From Bog-473 sp035552095 (GTDB lineage: Bacteria; Actinomycetota; Acidimicrobiia; Acidimicrobiales; RAAP-2), in the NCBI GenBank assembly GCA_035552095.1, contig DASZMA010000193.1:7957-71956 (forward strand): a stretch of DNA of 64,000 nt, in the 5' to 3' direction. Below are positions 40,934 to 50,911 of this stretch, piece after piece. The position numbers were made by a program, and so were the translations under genes. The notes under the pieces are model-generated. The model was not told where the DNA came from, searched no databases, and saw only the letters and a program-made list of their open reading frames with translations. Position 1 is the stretch's first letter. Each line of letters begins with the position of its first letter.

Positions 40934-41835
40934 GCCTCTCCCGCCGCAGCCTCGCCGCCGCGGCCGGCATCGTGGCCGACCTCGCCCTCGGGGAGCCGCC
41001 CGTGCAGCCCCACCCGGTCAGTGCCTTCGGCGCCGCCATGCATCGGGTGGAGCGCCACATATATGGAGATCATCGAGCCGCCGGACTCCTCCACGCCGCC
41101 ACCGGTCTGCTCCTCGGCACCACGGCCGGGCTGCTCGTGCGCTCGACCACCCTGGCGACCTATCTCTCCGTCGCTCAGCGCGCCCTGGTGGAGGCCGCGC
41201 TCGACCTCGCCGCCGCGTTGGAGGAGGGGGATTTGGCGCGGGCCCGCCTGCTGCTGCCCACCCTGGTCGGCCGGGACCCGGATGGCCTCAGCGCAGCCGA
41301 GATCACCAGGGCGGTGGTCGAGTCGGTGGCCGAGAACACCGTGGATGCGGTGGTGGCGCCGGCTCTGTGGGGAGCGATCGGGGGAGCGCCGGGCACGTTG
41401 GGCTACCGGGCGGTGAACACCATGGACGCCACCGTGGGCCATCGCTCCGCCCGGTATCTGCACTATGGCTGGGCCAGCGCCCGGCTCGATGACCTGGCCA
41501 ACTACCTCCCGGCCCGCCTCACCGCCGCCCTGGTCCTGGTGGTCCGGCCCCGGGCCGCGCCCGCCGTGTGGCGGGCCGTGCGCCGCGACGCCCCGGCCCA
41601 CCCTTCCCCCAACGCCGGGGTGGCCGAAGCGGCCTTCGCCGCCGCCCTGGGTGTGAAGCTGGGCGGGCTCAACACCTATGGTGCGCTGGTGGAACGACGT
41701 CCGGCGCTCGGCAGTGGTCGGGCCCCCGAGACCTCCGATATCGCCGCCACCGTGGCCCTGTGCCGCGACGTGACCTACGCCCTCGTCGTCGTGCTCGTCG
41801 TCGTGGGCCTCTTCGCCAAGGCGTCACCCGCATGA
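40930..41835 (+). CDS. cbiB: Adenosylcobinamide-phosphate synthase
   Basis: Membrane enzyme attaching aminopropanol phosphate to adenosylcobyric acid, 301 aa. The GTG at 40930 overlaps the cobS stop; upstream frame is not coding. Family blocks are DLALGEPPVQPHPVSAFG, VESVAENTVDAVVAPALWGA, here SVAENTVDAVVAPALWG, and YRAVNTMDATVGHRSARY. GGLNTYGALVERRPALG comes near the end. It restores the arm after CbiZ cleavage. The stop overlaps cobD. Confidence 0.94.
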   Translation: MSLSRRSLAAAAGIVADLALGEPPVQPHPVSAFGAAMHRVERHIYGDHRAAGLLHAATGLLLGTTAGLLVRSTTLATYLSVAQRALVEAALDLAAALEEGDLARARLLLPTLVGRDPDGLSAAEITRAVVESVAENTVDAVVAPALWGAIGGAPGTLGYRAVNTMDATVGHRSARYLHYGWASARLDDLANYLPARLTAALVLVVRPRAAPAVWRAVRRDAPAHPSPNAGVAEAAFAAALGVKLGGLNTYGALVERRPALGSGRAPETSDIAATVALCRDVTYALVVVLVVVGLFAKASPA

Positions 41836-42737
41836 GGCACGGTGGCGACGTCGAGCGGATCGCCCGCTCCCGCGGTGTCGACCCCCACTCCCTGCTCGAT
41901 CTGTCCGCCAGCCTCAACCCGCTGGCCCCTTCCGTGGTGGACGTGGCCGCCTCGCACCTCGGCTCGCTGCGCCGTTACCCCGACCCGGCCCATGCCCACT
42001 GCGTGCTGGCCCGGGCCATCGGGGTCGAGCCCGAGCGGCTGCTGTTGACCAACGGCGGCGCCGAAGCGATCGCGCTGCTGGGCCAGACCATCGGGGGAAG
42101 GGTCGACGAACCTGAGTTCTCGCTGCACCCCCGACATGGCCTCTCTCCCGCCACGGCCCTGGGCTGGTCGACGAGCACGCCGCCGCTGTGGTGTTCCAAC
42201 CCGAACAACCCGACCGGGCGTCTGGCCGGGCCGGACCAACGGGCCGACGTGTGGGACGAGGCGTTCTACCCCCTGGCCACGGGGGAGTGGACCCGGGGCG
42301 ACCCTCAGGCCATCGCCGTGGTGGGGTCGCTGACCAAGCTCTTCGAATGCCCGGGACTGCGGCTCGGGTACGCCGTCGCCGACCCCGGGCTGATCGCCCG
42401 CCTGGCCGCCCGCCAGCCCGAGTGGTCGGTGGGCAGCCTGGCCCTCGCCCTCCTGCCCGAACTGCTCGAGCAGGCCGACCTGCCCGCCTGGGCCCGGGCC
42501 ATCGCCGGCCTGCGCGGTGACCTGACTGATCTTCTCCGGCGATACGGCTTGACGCCCGAGCCCTCGGCCGCCAACTTCATCCTCTGCCCGGCCCCGCTTG
42601 ACTTCAGGGAGAGGCTCATCGACCACGGGGTGATCGTGCGCGACTGCACCTCCTTCGGACTACCCGATCACGTGCGCATCGCCGTACCCGACGCCGCCGG
42701 CCTGGAACGCCTGGCCGCCGCCCTGGTGCTGTTGTGA
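41832..42737 (+). CDS. cobD: L-threonine-O-3-phosphate decarboxylase-like PLP enzyme
   Basis: Class I aminotransferase-fold enzyme, 301 aa, supplying aminopropanol phosphate to CbiB. ATG at 41832 in an ATGA overlap. The N-terminus MRHGGDVERIARSRG and LLDLSASLNPLAP are characteristic of CobD/CobC. NPNNPTGRL binds substrate, VWDEAFYPL holds the PLP-contacting Asp, and SLTKLFECPGLRLGY contains the Schiff-base Lys. Shorter than Salmonella CobD (about 360 aa). The threonine kinase is not in the window. Confidence 0.88.
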   Translation: MRHGGDVERIARSRGVDPHSLLDLSASLNPLAPSVVDVAASHLGSLRRYPDPAHAHCVLARAIGVEPERLLLTNGGAEAIALLGQTIGGRVDEPEFSLHPRHGLSPATALGWSTSTPPLWCSNPNNPTGRLAGPDQRADVWDEAFYPLATGEWTRGDPQAIAVVGSLTKLFECPGLRLGYAVADPGLIARLAARQPEWSVGSLALALLPELLEQADLPAWARAIAGLRGDLTDLLRRYGLTPEPSAANFILCPAPLDFRERLIDHGVIVRDCTSFGLPDHVRIAVPDAAGLERLAAALVLL

Positions 42738-44470
42738 CGGTCGGGCGATTCGACGAGGGGGCCCGGGAGAACCTGCGCCAGATCATCGAGTCCCGGCGCG
42801 ACGTCCGCCGGCGCTTCCTGCCCACGCCGGTCGAGCCCGAGGTACTCGAGCGGGTGCTCCAAGCCGCCCATCGCGCCCCTTCGGTCGGGCTGACCCAACC
42901 GTGGGACTTCCTCATCCTGACCGACCCTGGCCTCCGGGAAGAGGTGGCGAGGCATGTCGAGGAGGAGCGCCAGCGTTTCAGCGCCTCGCTCCCGCCCTCC
43001 CGCCAACGCGCCTTCGACCGGCTCAAGGTGGAGGCCATCCGGGAAGCGCCGATGAATCTGGTCGTGACGTCAACGCTCGAGCGGGGCGGCGCCCACGTGC
43101 TCGGCCGCTACACCCAGCCCGAGATGGCGCACTACTCCACCTGCCTGGCCATTGAGAACCTGTGGCTGATGGCCCGGGCGGAGGGGTTGGGGGTGGGGTG
43201 GGTCAGCTTCTACCGGCCCAGCTTCCTGTCCGCCCTGCTCCAGATCCCGCCCTACGCCCAGCCGATCGCCTACCTCTGTTTAGGGTATGTCAGCGAGTTC
43301 GACCCGGCCCCCGAGTTGGCGCTGCAGAACTGGGCCCGAGTTCGCCCCCTGTCCTGGGCCATCCACCACGAGCGCTGGGAGCACCGCGTGACGCACCCCT
43401 TCGAAGATGCCCGGGCCGCTGTGGTCGCGGTCGACGCCGCGGCCGAAGATGAAGCCCGGGCCCATCACGGACGGCTCACCAAGCCGGCCGGCTCCCTGGG
43501 TGAGCTGGAGCGGCTCGGTGTCCGCTTGGCCGGCATGGCCCGCCAGAGCCCGCCGCCCATCCCCGAGCCGGCCACGGTGGCCGTCTTCGCCGGCGACCAC
43601 GGGGTGGTGGAGGCCGGGGTGACGCCGTGGCCCTCCGAGGTCACCCGGCAGATGGTGGCCAACTTCATCGGGGGCGGCGCCGCCATCAGCGCCATCGCCC
43701 GCCAGGTCGGGGCCGAGGTGGTGGTGGTCGACGTCGGGGTGATCGGCGACCTGGAGCCGGCCCCCACCCTGCTCCGCCGGAAGGTCCGTCACGGCACGGC
43801 CAATCTGGCGGTGGAGGCGGCCATGACCCGGGAGGAGGCCCAGGCCGCCCTGGACGTCGGGGCCGAGGTGGCCCGTGAGCTGGTCGCCGCCGGCTCCCGC
43901 TGCCTCATCACCGGCGACATGGGGATCGGCAACACCACCCCGTCGGCGGCGCTCATCGCCTACTTCACCGGCCGCCCGGTGGCCGACGTGGTGGGGCGGG
44001 GGACGGGCATTGACGATGCGACGCTGGCGTTGAAGACGAGGGTGATTGAGGACGCGCTCGGGCGGCTCGACCAGGGCGGCGGGTCGGGTCGGGACGACAG
44101 CGACGCGGTCGGTGTGGTGGCCGAGGTCGGCGGCCTGGAGATCGCCGCCCTGGCCGGGTTCATCGTCGGGGGGGCGGCGGCGCAGGTGCCGGTCGTCATC
44201 GACGGGGTGATCGCCTCAGCCGCCCTCCTGGTGGCCACCGCCCTGTGCCCGCCGGCCCGGGCCTATTGCATCGCCGGCCACCGCTCGGCCGAGCCGGGCG
44301 CCCGGGCCGTGCTGGAGCACCTCGGCCTCCGCCCGCTGCTCGAGCTCGACCTGAGACTGGGCGAGGGCAGCGGTGCCTGCCTGGCGCTGCCGCTGGTCCA
44401 GGCGGCGGCCCGTATCTTGAGCGAGATGGCCACGTTTGACCAGGCTGGTGTCACCCAAAAAGACCCCTAG
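42734..44470 (+). CDS. Bifunctional BluB-CobT fusion: DMB synthase and phosphoribosyltransferase
   Basis: One 578-aa protein makes and activates the lower ligand. Residues 1-220 are BluB, the O2- and FMNH2-dependent 5,6-dimethylbenzimidazole synthase (ESRRDVRRRFLPTPVEPE, HRAPSVGLTQPWDFL, GVGWVSFYRP). Residues from about 235 on are CobT (GRLTKPAGSLGELERLGVRL, FAGDHGVVEAGVTPWPSEVT, LITGDMGIGNTTPSAAL, AGHRSAEPGA), ending near the catalytic Glu region LDLRLGEGSGA. GTG start overlaps cobD. Fusion would channel DMB. Presence of BluB implies aerobic life. Confidence 0.94.
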   Translation: MTVGRFDEGARENLRQIIESRRDVRRRFLPTPVEPEVLERVLQAAHRAPSVGLTQPWDFLILTDPGLREEVARHVEEERQRFSASLPPSRQRAFDRLKVEAIREAPMNLVVTSTLERGGAHVLGRYTQPEMAHYSTCLAIENLWLMARAEGLGVGWVSFYRPSFLSALLQIPPYAQPIAYLCLGYVSEFDPAPELALQNWARVRPLSWAIHHERWEHRVTHPFEDARAAVVAVDAAAEDEARAHHGRLTKPAGSLGELERLGVRLAGMARQSPPPIPEPATVAVFAGDHGVVEAGVTPWPSEVTRQMVANFIGGGAAISAIARQVGAEVVVVDVGVIGDLEPAPTLLRRKVRHGTANLAVEAAMTREEAQAALDVGAEVARELVAAGSRCLITGDMGIGNTTPSAALIAYFTGRPVADVVGRGTGIDDATLALKTRVIEDALGRLDQGGGSGRDDSDAVGVVAEVGGLEIAALAGFIVGGAAAQVPVVIDGVIASAALLVATALCPPARAYCIAGHRSAEPGARAVLEHLGLRPLLELDLRLGEGSGACLALPLVQAAARILSEMATFDQAGVTQKDP

Positions 44471-44558
44471 AGCGACGGCTGGCCTAGGCTGCCCGGGCGG
44501 GCGTGAGAAACCAGGCCCGGAGCCGTTCTTCCTGACAATCGATCAAAGGAGCGTCCCT

Positions 44559-45365
44559 GTGCCTCGCCGCCTGACTCACGCCTTACTGGCTCTCTCCAGC
44601 GTCGGCTTCATCGTCTTCGCGGCCGGGGGGACGGCCGGCGCCAGCCGGGGCCTCGGCGGCCTGCTCTCGCATTCGACCACGAAGAATGCCCAGCAGAGCG
44701 GGAACTGGTCCGGCTACGTGGTGAACCCGGCCGGGGGCAACGTGACCGGGGTGGCCTCGACCTTCGTGGTGCCCAAGGCCACCTTGATCCTGCCCGGGCT
44801 GACCTCGACCTGGGCCGGCATCGGCGGCGACCCGTCGGCCGACCTGATCCAGGCCGGGGTGAGCGAGAGTCCCTTCCCGTCCAATCCCATCCTGGGCGAC
44901 CAGTACTTCGCCTGGTACGAGCTGCTGCCGGCCTCGCCGGTGCAGCTGACCGGCTGCACCGGTGACGCCAACTGCACGGTGGTGCCCGGCGACCACGTCA
45001 GTGTGCAGATCACCCAGACGGCGACCAATGTGTGGACCATCTCGGTGGCCGATGGGGCTCGGTGGACGTGGTCGATGGCCGGTATCAAGTACGGGTCCAG
45101 CCACTCGTCGGCCGAGTGGATCCTGGAAGCGCCGACGCTGCTGGTGGCCCCGGTCATCCCAGCCGGCGTGGGCTCAGCCCACTTCGGTCCCACCTCCACC
45201 TTCACGGTGGGCGGGGGCAGCCCGCAGACCATCGCCTCGGGCAACCCGCAGGCCATCGACATGTCGCTGCTCGGCCTGGGACTCTTCAATCTGGCTACCC
45301 CGTCCGCGTTGTCGGCTGACGGCCAGTCGTTCAACGTCTGTACGTACGCGCAGACGTGTAGCTAG
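44559..45365 (+). CDS. Secreted G1-family (eqolisin-type) glutamic peptidase
   Basis: Extracellular acid peptidase, 268 aa. The GTG at 44559 has AAAGGAG 7 nt upstream and starts a signal peptide (HALLALSSVGFIVFAAGG, cleavage near AGAS). The mature part opens with NWSGYVV. The catalytic pair of the family is seen as Gln in DLIQAGV and Glu in SAEWILEAP; TSTWAGIGGD is also conserved. G1 enzymes work at acidic pH and are best known from fungi, with scattered bacterial members. It is convergent with the Liv-operon tail, overlapping 4 bp. Confidence 0.88.
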   Translation: MPRRLTHALLALSSVGFIVFAAGGTAGASRGLGGLLSHSTTKNAQQSGNWSGYVVNPAGGNVTGVASTFVVPKATLILPGLTSTWAGIGGDPSADLIQAGVSESPFPSNPILGDQYFAWYELLPASPVQLTGCTGDANCTVVPGDHVSVQITQTATNVWTISVADGARWTWSMAGIKYGSSHSSAEWILEAPTLLVAPVIPAGVGSAHFGPTSTFTVGGGSPQTIASGNPQAIDMSLLGLGLFNLATPSALSADGQSFNVCTYAQTCS

Positions 45366-45979
45366 GGGTTGCAGATCTGACAGGGGCGCAGGCCGGACAG
45401 GCCTTGGGGCCCGAGCACCCGCAGGTCGTCGGGGTGGTGGGCGATGACGGCGCACCCGGCCTGGTGGTAGACGGTGCCGGACGCGGTGGCGAAGTACCCG
45501 GTGCCGGGACTGGCTGCGTCTACGGGGGCGGCGCCGGCGTCGGGGAGTGGTCGCCCGGTCAGGGCGCGCACCAGTTCTTCGAGCACCTTCTGCTGCTCTT
45601 CGTGATGGAGCTCGGCCTGGTCGTAAATGCGGTAGAGCCAGTGGCCCCAGTACAACAGCCCGCCGACCACCATGCAGCCGAGGCCGATGAAGGCGCCGCT
45701 CACCATGTAGGGGATCTGCTGCTGGACCACCCGGGCGTGGGCCGCCCCGTACCAGGCGATCAGGATGAAGACGAGGCCGAGGGGGATGAGGATCGAGCCG
45801 GCCACCACCTGCCAGCTGTTGCGCAGGTCGAAGGCGCCGCCGTCCTCGCCGTCGGGACGGGCGGGCAGGCGGCGGCGGCCAGCACTGCGACCCCGCTTCG
45901 GCCGGACCGGGTCGGGAGGGTCGGACGGGTCGGACAGTCGTGCGTCCAGATCGCCGGGACGTTCCATTTCCAACATCAT
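45362..45979 (-). CDS. Two-helix membrane protein with C-terminal Cys/His module
   Basis: Protein of 205 aa without a recognised family. The first ATG (45979) overlaps the upstream stop as ATGA; AAGGAG lies 3 nt before it and 6 nt before the adjacent second ATG. A basic, Pro-rich N-terminal 55 residues precede two helices (ILIPLGLVFILIAWYG; GAFIGLGCMVVGGLLYWG). A short helix rich in Glu/Gln follows. The C-terminus has YHQAGCAVIAHHPDDL and LRPCQICNP, a Cys/His arrangement that could bind zinc. Last gene of the Liv operon. Confidence 0.75.
   Translation of the reverse strand: MMLEMERPGDLDARLSDPSDPPDPVRPKRGRSAGRRRLPARPDGEDGGAFDLRNSWQVVAGSILIPLGLVFILIAWYGAAHARVVQQQIPYMVSGAFIGLGCMVVGGLLYWGHWLYRIYDQAELHHEEQQKVLEELVRALTGRPLPDAGAAPVDAASPGTGYFATASGTVYHQAGCAVIAHHPDDLRVLGPQGLSGLRPCQICNP
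45909..45935. repeat. In-frame 9-bp repeat (GGGTCGGAC)
   Basis: Three units, the first with mismatches, encode the DPSDPPDP stretch in the N-terminal tail of the membrane protein. Confidence 0.75.
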
Positions 45980-47414
45980 GGTCTCCTTCCGGTGACGAAC
46001 TGCCACCGTGCGAGCAAGAGGAGCGGGTAGGCCAGCAGGAGGCAGGCCAGGAGGAAGGTGATCGTCCAGCCGAGCGGCGGGGGGATGCCGTGGATGGGGA
46101 AGTCGGTGGCCGACGACGAGACGGGCGGCGGCGGCGTGGTGGTGGCGGTGGTCGGGGCGCTGGCCTGGGCGCTCCCGGGACCGGTGGGGGCCAGGGTCTG
46201 CACGACCGGCCCCGTCCCGAACCCGCCGGAGCCGGTCGTCGAGCCGAGAGTGGGGCCGAGTGAGCCCGACGTGTCAGTGGTCGAGGTGTCGGGGGCTGTC
46301 CCCGAGGCGGTCACGCTGGACTGGGCCAGCCCGAAGGTCATGGAGGTGGTGGCCGTGTAGAGGCCGGCCGGCAGCCCGACGTTGCCCAGCCCGGGCACCG
46401 GGATGGTGGGTTCGCCGGGAATGAAGGGGAGGTCGAACTGGTGCGAGATGGCGATCTGGAGTCCACCGGCATCGGCGCTGGCCTGGGGGCCGTCAGAGGT
46501 GAGTTTCGGATCCAGCACCCGGATGCTGATCCCGTCCTGGGCCAGGGTGGCGTCGACGGTCTGCTGCAGTTGGGCTGGCGTGATCCCGGCGGTGGCGGCG
46601 GAGGTGGTGCTGAGGTGGACGCCGGTGCTGTCGATAAAAGCCGTTTCGCCGTCCACGGTGACCTGGCCCAGGTGCAGGGTGGCGGTCGGGGTGCCGGTGG
46701 TGCCGTCAGAGACCGCGGTGGCGGTCGAGGTCAATCCGGCGATGTCGACGAGGCCGGCGATATCGAGGCTCTTGACCACCGACGTCGAGGTGGCCGTGAT
46801 GGTGCTGGCGCCGATGGTGACGCTGTTGGTGGCGCTGATGTTGCCCGTAGTGAGCAGGCTGCCGGCGGCGGAGGGTCCGAGCAGGGATGAGAGGGCCTTG
46901 GTGACGCCCAGGGTGTCCAGGGCCACGTCGGCCACGGTGGCGCTGGCCGCCCCGCCGGTGCCGGAGGTGTCAGCGCTCGAGCTGAAGATGCTGACCTGCA
47001 GCGGGGAGGCCTGATTGGGCGGGAGGCCGAAGCTGGCCTGGGCCAGGTAGCCGGGGGAGGTCGGGTACTTGCTCTGGGCCAGCAGCGGGTCGTTGAGCGG
47101 CAGGCCCGGGAAGCCGAAGGTGGCCAGCAGGCTGCCCAGGTCGGCCGCGATATCGCCGGGGTAGTACGGCGCCCCCAACGAGTCGACCACCGGCCCGCTG
47201 CCCACGTCGGTGCGGGCGAAGGGCACGTCCTCCTCAATCAGGTTCTCCTTGGGCAGCGGCACCACGTTGGGCACGTTGAAGGTGAACTGGGCCCCGACGG
47301 CCAGGGCGCTGGCGTTGTACCCGACCAGGCTGGTGTCCGCGCCGGCAGTCAGGGCTAACGGACCCAGGGAGGCGAGAAGGGTGGCGGCCAGAGGGGGGCC
47401 GAGGCGACGCCACC

Positions 47415-47418
<4 letters not shown>
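45976..47418 (-). CDS. Secreted, C-terminally membrane-anchored protein of unknown function
   Basis: Protein of 480 aa; GTG start overlaps the livF-like stop (GTGA). A signal peptide (PLAATLLASLGPLALTAGAD) precedes a Gly/Ser/Thr/Ala-rich, beta-predicted ectodomain with few charged residues and almost no Cys. A Ser/Thr/Pro-rich stalk (about 390-440) follows, then one transmembrane helix (ITFLLACLLLAYPLLLLARW) and a short basic tail (QFVTGRRP). The pattern suggests a surface protein with a wall-spanning stalk. Tight coupling to the importer suggests a role in substrate capture, not proven. Confidence 0.75.
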
Positions 47419-48159
<741 letters not shown>

Positions 48160-48170
<11 letters not shown>

Positions 48171-48927
48171 TGGCGTTGCCCAGGTAGGCGGCGCGGACCA
48201 GGGTGCTCTGGCGGATCTCTTCAGGCGTTCCGTGGGCGATGACCTGGCCGAAGTCGAGCACGGTCATGCGGGAGCAGACGTCCATGACCAGCGCCATGTC
48301 GTGCTCGACCAGCAACACGGCCGGCTGGTCGGGACCGCTGACGACGGTGCGCAGGACGCGGCTGAAGGCGGCCGTCTCGGTGGCGTCGAGGCCGGAGCCC
48401 GGCTCATCGAGCAGGAGGACGCGGGGATCGGTGCACAGGGCCCGGCCCAGCTCGACCATCCGCCCCTGCCCGGTGGAGAGCTCGCCGGCCGGGCGGTGGG
48501 CCAGCGGCCCGAGGGTGAGCAGGTCCATGACGGCGGCGACGCGCTCCTTGCGGGCGGCCCGGCCCCGCCCGATGACGCCGCCCCGGTGGGCCGACTCCCA
48601 GGACGCGATCAGGTTGTCGTGCACGCTCAGGCGGGTGAAGAGGGCCAGGCGCTGGAAGGTGCGGGCGATGCCGGCCCGGCCCCGGCGATGGGGTGGCCAC
48701 CGCGACACATCCGTGCCCAGAAAGGAGACCTGCCCGGCGCCCGCTTCCTGCAGGCCGGTCAGGACGTTGAACATGGTGGTCTTGCCGGCGCCGTTGGGGC
48801 CGATCAGGCCGACGATCTCGCCGGCGGGGACGCTCAGGGACACGTCGGTGAGGGCGCTGAGGCCGCCGAAGCGGACCGTGACGTGGCTGGCCTCGAGGAC
48901 GGGGGCGGCGGCTGCGTCAGCTGGCAC
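48160..48927 (-). CDS. Branched-chain-amino-acid-type ABC ATPase, LivG
   Basis: First ATPase of the importer, 255 aa from the GTG at 48927, overlapping the permease end by 11 nt. Walker A is GPNGAGKTTMFNVLTG, RAGIARTFQRLALFTRLSVHDN, here GIARTFQRLALFTRLSV, marks LivG, signature LSTGQGRMVELGRAL, Walker B LLLDEPGSGLD. The signature has STGQ in place of SGGQ, as is common in LivG. A further upstream in-frame start exists, but it reads through low-complexity Pro/Ser. Confidence 0.9.
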
Positions 48928-50911
48928 GACGGCCTGACAACTCGACGGAGGCGGGGACGGGGACGGGGAGGGCCCGGTAGGGGTGCCGTCGGGGCAACGG
49001 CCGCAGGACGGCCAGGACACGTCGGGTCTCGCGCCGGGAGAGCGCCACCGTGCCTTCGGGCTCCTGGGCCAGGGCGATCACCCCGAGCGCGATGCCGAGG
49101 GGGATGATGCGGGCCACGTAGGAGGGGATCGGCAGCAGCTGGACGGCGTAGACGGCGCCGGCGATCAGCGCCCCGCTGATGACCGAACGCCCGCCCAGCA
49201 CGACCAACAGCAACAACGTCAGGGAGGCCGACCACATGAAGTCCATCGGGGTGATGGCCTGCTGGAGCGCGCCGTAGAAGGCCCCACCCACCGCCGCCAC
49301 CATGCCGCACAGCACGAAAACGACCAGCTTGGTGATGGTCAGGTTCACCCCCAGGGTGGAGGCCGCCAAGGGTGAGTCCCGCAGTATGTGCAGTCGTCGA
49401 CCGACGGGGCCTCGGCGGAGCGCATAGGCACCGACCGCGATCACGCCGAAGACGACCACGACCAGCTCATAGAGCGCGGCGCGGCCGGTGAAGGAGAGGC
49501 CGAAGATCTGGGGGCGGGGCACCGTGATGCCGGTCAGGCCGCCGCTGACGCCGGGACGGTTGAAGACGATGTTGTCCATGATCAGGGCGAAGGCCAGGGT
49601 GGCCAGGGCCAGGTAGAGGCCGGAGAGGCGCAGCGAGACCAGCCCGACCACGATGCCGAGCGGCGCCGCCAGCAGCATGCCGACCAGCATGGCGAAGAGG
49701 AAGTGTTGGCCGTGGCTGCCCGAGAGATGGCCGGCGGTGAAGGCGCCGACGCCCACGAAGGAGAACTGGGCCAGTGAGATCTGTCCGGCCCAGCCGGTGA
49801 GGACGACCAGGGTCAGCGCGATGAGGGCGTAGATGAAGGCGGCGGTGACCTCTATCAAGCGCGGGCCGGGGACGGCGAGCGGGACCAGGAACGCCAGGAC
49901 CAAGCCGCCGAGGCCGAGGACCAGGTTGCGGTCGACGGGGCCGACCGGACCGACCGGGCCGTCGGGGCCGTCCCGACCACCTCCCCGCCACCGGGCCACC
50001 ACCGTCGTATGCGCCACGGCCAACCGCCTTGAGGTGGCGCCGACCTCCTTCAGCCGGGAGCCCATGACGACGAGCAGCACCAGCAGGGCGATGTAGGGGA
50101 GGGCCGCTTCCACGTTGGAGATCGTCCCCGAGTTCTTGTACTTGGACAGGATGCTCCCGGCGATGCCCAGGACCAACCCCCCCACGTAGGCCCAGGGGAG
50201 GCTGACCAGCCGGCCCAGGACGGCGGGGGCGAAGGCGTAAATGACCACCAGGACCAGCTCGTTGACGTCGAGCCCTTGGGACGGGCTGATCAAGATGCCG
50301 ACGAGGGCGGCGAAGACCGAGGAGAGGATCCAGGCCGCCCGGCGCACGTTGTTCCCGTTCACGCCGATCATGTCGGACAGATCGGGGTTGTCAACGACGG
50401 CCCGGGTCGAGGTGCCGAAGCGGGTGTGGCGCAGGAGGGCCCACAGGCCAGCGGCCATGGACAGCGAAATAAGCAACGTGAAGAGCTGGTCGTACCCGAC
50501 GTGCAGCGTCGAGCCCACGACGAACGTCCGGATCGGGAAGATGGCCTGGAGTTGGCGATCTTCTGTTCCGTACAAGAGCGGCACCAGCGCCTCCAACGCG
50601 GCCAACACCCCGAGGGAGACCACGATCAGCACCTCGGCCGACAACCCGGCCAGCGGGCGGTACAACGCTTCCAACAGCAACCCCATCACGGGCGCCACCA
50701 CGACGAACAAGATCGGCATGGCGATCCACGCCGTCAGCCCCCACGAGTCGTGCAGCTGCCAGTAGGTGAAGGCGCAGAACATGGCCAGCGCGCCGTAGGC
50801 GAAGTTGAAGACGCCCACGGTCTTGTAGGTGAGCACGACGCCCATGGCCGCCAGCCCATAGATACTCCCCGTAAAGATCCCAATGACAATGAACGGCCAG
50901 AACGCGCTCAC
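48917..50911 (-). CDS. Fused LivH-LivM permease
   Basis: Single 664-aa protein with both permease subunits of the importer. The N-terminal LivH part (1-290) includes GIFTGSIYGLAAMGVVLTYKTVGVFNFAYG, here GLAAMGVVLTYKTVGVFNFA. A low-complexity DGPDGPVGPVGPVD linker at about residue 325 joins the LivM part, which has LTGWAGQISLAQFSFVGVGAF, here GWAGQISLAQFSFVGVGAF, and the end block VVLGGRSVISGALIAGAVY. GTG at 50911 overlaps the binding-protein stop. Confidence 0.92.
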   Translation of the reverse strand: MSAFWPFIVIGIFTGSIYGLAAMGVVLTYKTVGVFNFAYGALAMFCAFTYWQLHDSWGLTAWIAMPILFVVVAPVMGLLLEALYRPLAGLSAEVLIVVSLGVLAALEALVPLLYGTEDRQLQAIFPIRTFVVGSTLHVGYDQLFTLLISLSMAAGLWALLRHTRFGTSTRAVVDNPDLSDMIGVNGNNVRRAAWILSSVFAALVGILISPSQGLDVNELVLVVIYAFAPAVLGRLVSLPWAYVGGLVLGIAGSILSKYKNSGTISNVEAALPYIALLVLLVVMGSRLKEVGATSRRLAVAHTTVVARWRGGGRDGPDGPVGPVGPVDRNLVLGLGGLVLAFLVPLAVPGPRLIEVTAAFIYALIALTLVVLTGWAGQISLAQFSFVGVGAFTAGHLSGSHGQHFLFAMLVGMLLAAPLGIVVGLVSLRLSGLYLALATLAFALIMDNIVFNRPGVSGGLTGITVPRPQIFGLSFTGRAALYELVVVVFGVIAVGAYALRRGPVGRRLHILRDSPLAASTLGVNLTITKLVVFVLCGMVAAVGGAFYGALQQAITPMDFMWSASLTLLLLVVLGGRSVISGALIAGAVYAVQLLPIPSYVARIIPLGIALGVIALAQEPEGTVALSRRETRRVLAVLRPLPRRHPYRALPVPVPASVELSGRRAS
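49941..49976. repeat. In-frame degenerate 9-bp repeat in the LivHM linker
   Basis: CCGACCGGA, CCGACCGGG, CCGTCGGGG and CCGTCCCGA in succession encode the Gly-Pro-Asp/Val linker between the two permease halves. Confidence 0.75.
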
